This document shows, in pieces, positions 62,701 to 64,000 of a stretch of DNA of 64,000 nt. The notes under the pieces were generated by a model. The model ran no database searches and had not been told where the DNA came from. It was given only the letters and a program-made list of their open reading frames with translations. This stretch comes from Tubiluchus corallicola. Taxonomy: Eukaryota > Priapulida > Priapulimorpha > Priapulimorphida > Tubiluchidae. A program made the position numbers and the translations under genes. The number at the start of each line of letters is the position of its first letter. The first letter of the stretch is position 1. The stretch covers positions 806,001-870,000 of the forward strand of contig JAQGDQ010000036.1 of NCBI GenBank assembly GCA_030141605.1. The letters run 5' to 3'.

Positions 62701-64000
62701 ATGTTCTTGACATGTTTCATTGTACAGCTTGTGGAACACCATTTCAGCATGCTGAAGCATTTGAAACACATGTTAAATATTATTGCGGGAGCTCAGCAAA
62801 ACCTGAAGAACAATCTAAATCAGTACTTGTACTAAAAGATAACAGTTTGGAAAAGCATGAAACCATGTCAGCGGCTATGCAGCAGGATGATAGTATAAAA
62901 AACCATGACACACCTTTGTCAAATTGTATTCCTGCTTCAAACTCTGCAAATGGATTAGTACTTAGCCCAAAAGTGGTGTTCTCCAAAGAGCTTGGAATCT
63001 GTGAAGCAGAAGGTGAGATGTCTTCGAATAAAAAGCTGTCATGCTTAAGGCACAATCAGGAACTTTCATATCCAGAGTCAATTCAATCATTAATTCTTTT
63101 TCAACATCCGAAGCCAAAAACTGAAACCATAGTGCAACTTAAACAAGGAAAGGCGTCAAGATTGGATAATTCATGTGAAGATTTAAAATCACAACACCTA
63201 GGCATGATGGCTAGTTTGAATGACTGTAAATCCCTTTCACCTAAGGTGAAATGTGCACCAGATGAAAAGTGTTTGCCATTAGGAGATCCCAATGTTGAAG
63301 TTTCAGCACGTGTGCCTTCATCACACTCACAAACAGTTTTGACTTCCACTGTTTTACGAGAACAAGTTCCATTTCCTGATGAAAAAAAGCGAGAAATAGA
63401 GATCCCTTGTACTAAAAGTGAAAACATGCCACCATTAAAAAAGCGGAAAGTCCCTGATGAAGTGTGGTCTCTATCTCAAAACAAGTCGACGTCAGTAGCA
63501 AATATTAGTATTCCTGAAGTTCGTGTAATAGATGAGACGGTTACAACGACTGTCGATTCACATTCTCGACCAGTTCGTCCGACTGGACTTCATTTGAATT
63601 TTAAAGATCCGCTTTTGAAATCTCATGTTGTGCAGCTGGGACATCCTTTATCTGTTTCGGAATCACTGAGTGATATAACGTGTAATACTGCCCAACCTGT
63701 GCGTCAGGCACAGATAACAAGCTTAGTTGCTCCTTTCACGATTGTGGATCAGAAGTCTACAAAAATGATGGCAGACTACAAACTTGTTCCCAACGTGTCT
63801 TTCCCAATGGTTAAATTGGTAGAAGCTTCACCAACTACACCATTAAAACCATTTAGCATTAACAAAAGCTTTTTGCAAGCAACCACACCTGAAAAAGAGA
63901 TAGCATCTGGGTTTTCATCTCCACGAAGAGTAAACCAGAAAAGCTTTCTAGAAGCTACCACACCCGAAAAAGAAATTTCTCCTGGATTTCCTTCTCGCAA
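59743..64000 (+). CDS. HIVEP: HIVEP / Schnurri zinc-finger transcription factor, 5' part (runs off right edge)
   Basis: Large nuclear DNA-binding protein; in flies Schnurri works with Smads in BMP/Dpp signalling, and vertebrate HIVEPs bind kappaB-like sites. Exons seen are 59743-59835 (donor GTATGT) and 60415-64000, the latter open to the edge for about 1194 codons. The N-terminal ZAS finger pair at 60840-60995 reads [20 protein letters not shown], then [20 protein letters not shown], then [11 protein letters not shown]. This is nearly diagnostic of the family. Further family marks are [12 protein letters not shown] (62164-62199), the lone CCHC-like finger [17 protein letters not shown] to YYC (62718-62784), the basic PPLKKRK stretch (63430-63450) and [11 protein letters not shown] (63505-63540). 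The C-terminal finger pair must lie beyond the window. No ATG precedes the fingers in frame, so the start is in an upstream exon. Confidence 0.92.
63828..63980 (+). repeat. HIVEP: Coding repeat with ATTPEKE core, 25-residue period
   Basis: Within the HIVEP frame, [16 protein letters not shown] and [16 protein letters not shown] follow each other with a 75-bp period. A weaker unit ([11 protein letters not shown]) precedes them. The array may continue past the window edge. Confidence 0.8.

Overview
This window is AT-rich animal nuclear DNA, most likely from an invertebrate bilaterian. The evidence is a many-exon gene with GT-AG introns of about 100 bp to 6 kb, long microsatellites, decayed eukaryotic transposons, and a Schnurri/HIVEP-type zinc-finger gene, a family known from bilaterians. 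The species cannot be named from the sequence.

Layout. (1) 1-31185, plus strand: the 3' half of a megalin (LRP2) orthologue. I could join 38 exons in a continuous frame, giving 2026 residues. They encode the end of a YWTD propeller, an EGF, 10 LDL-receptor class A (LA) repeats, two EGFs, a YWTD propeller, an EGF, 11 LA repeats, two EGFs, a YWTD propeller, two EGFs, a transmembrane helix and a cytoplasmic tail. The tail has an NPVY endocytosis motif and a megalin-type C-terminus ending in a PDZ-ligand-like S-x-V. The 5' half lies upstream of the window. A 3' UTR follows, with a poly(A) signal near 32793. (2) 34856-36133, minus strand: a ZIP zinc transporter of the SLC39A1/2/3 type, convergent with LRP2. 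Its coding sequence is in one exon, with a probable upstream noncoding exon. (3) 36.2-59 kb: mostly noncoding DNA. It holds a foldback-like element with 11-bp direct flanks, a compound (TG)n array, a near-perfect long hairpin (40495-40758), other microsatellites, a possible small membrane-protein ORF (56962-57186) and a recent 159-bp tandem duplication. (4) 59207/59743-64000, plus strand: the 5' part of a HIVEP/Schnurri orthologue, running off the right edge. It has the N-terminal pair of C2H2 fingers, the family ISKLI-type motif, the single CCHC-like finger and a basic nuclear-localisation-like stretch.

The largest LRP2 intron (6744-12808) collects mobile DNA: a pogo/Tigger-like transposon, an inverted pair of Penelope-like GIY-YIG fragments, and a degenerate inverted/direct repeat cluster. 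A second pogo-like copy and a TA-flanked MITE sit in other LRP2 introns.

The three genes have unrelated cellular roles: endocytosis of extracellular ligands, zinc import, and transcriptional control downstream of BMP-type signals. I see no operon-like relation between them. I found no convincing new multi-gene system. The most unusual structures are the Penelope-derived inverted repeat, the 40.5-kb hairpin, the duplicated splice acceptor of the HIVEP gene, and the foldback element carrying a coding-like GC-richer insert.
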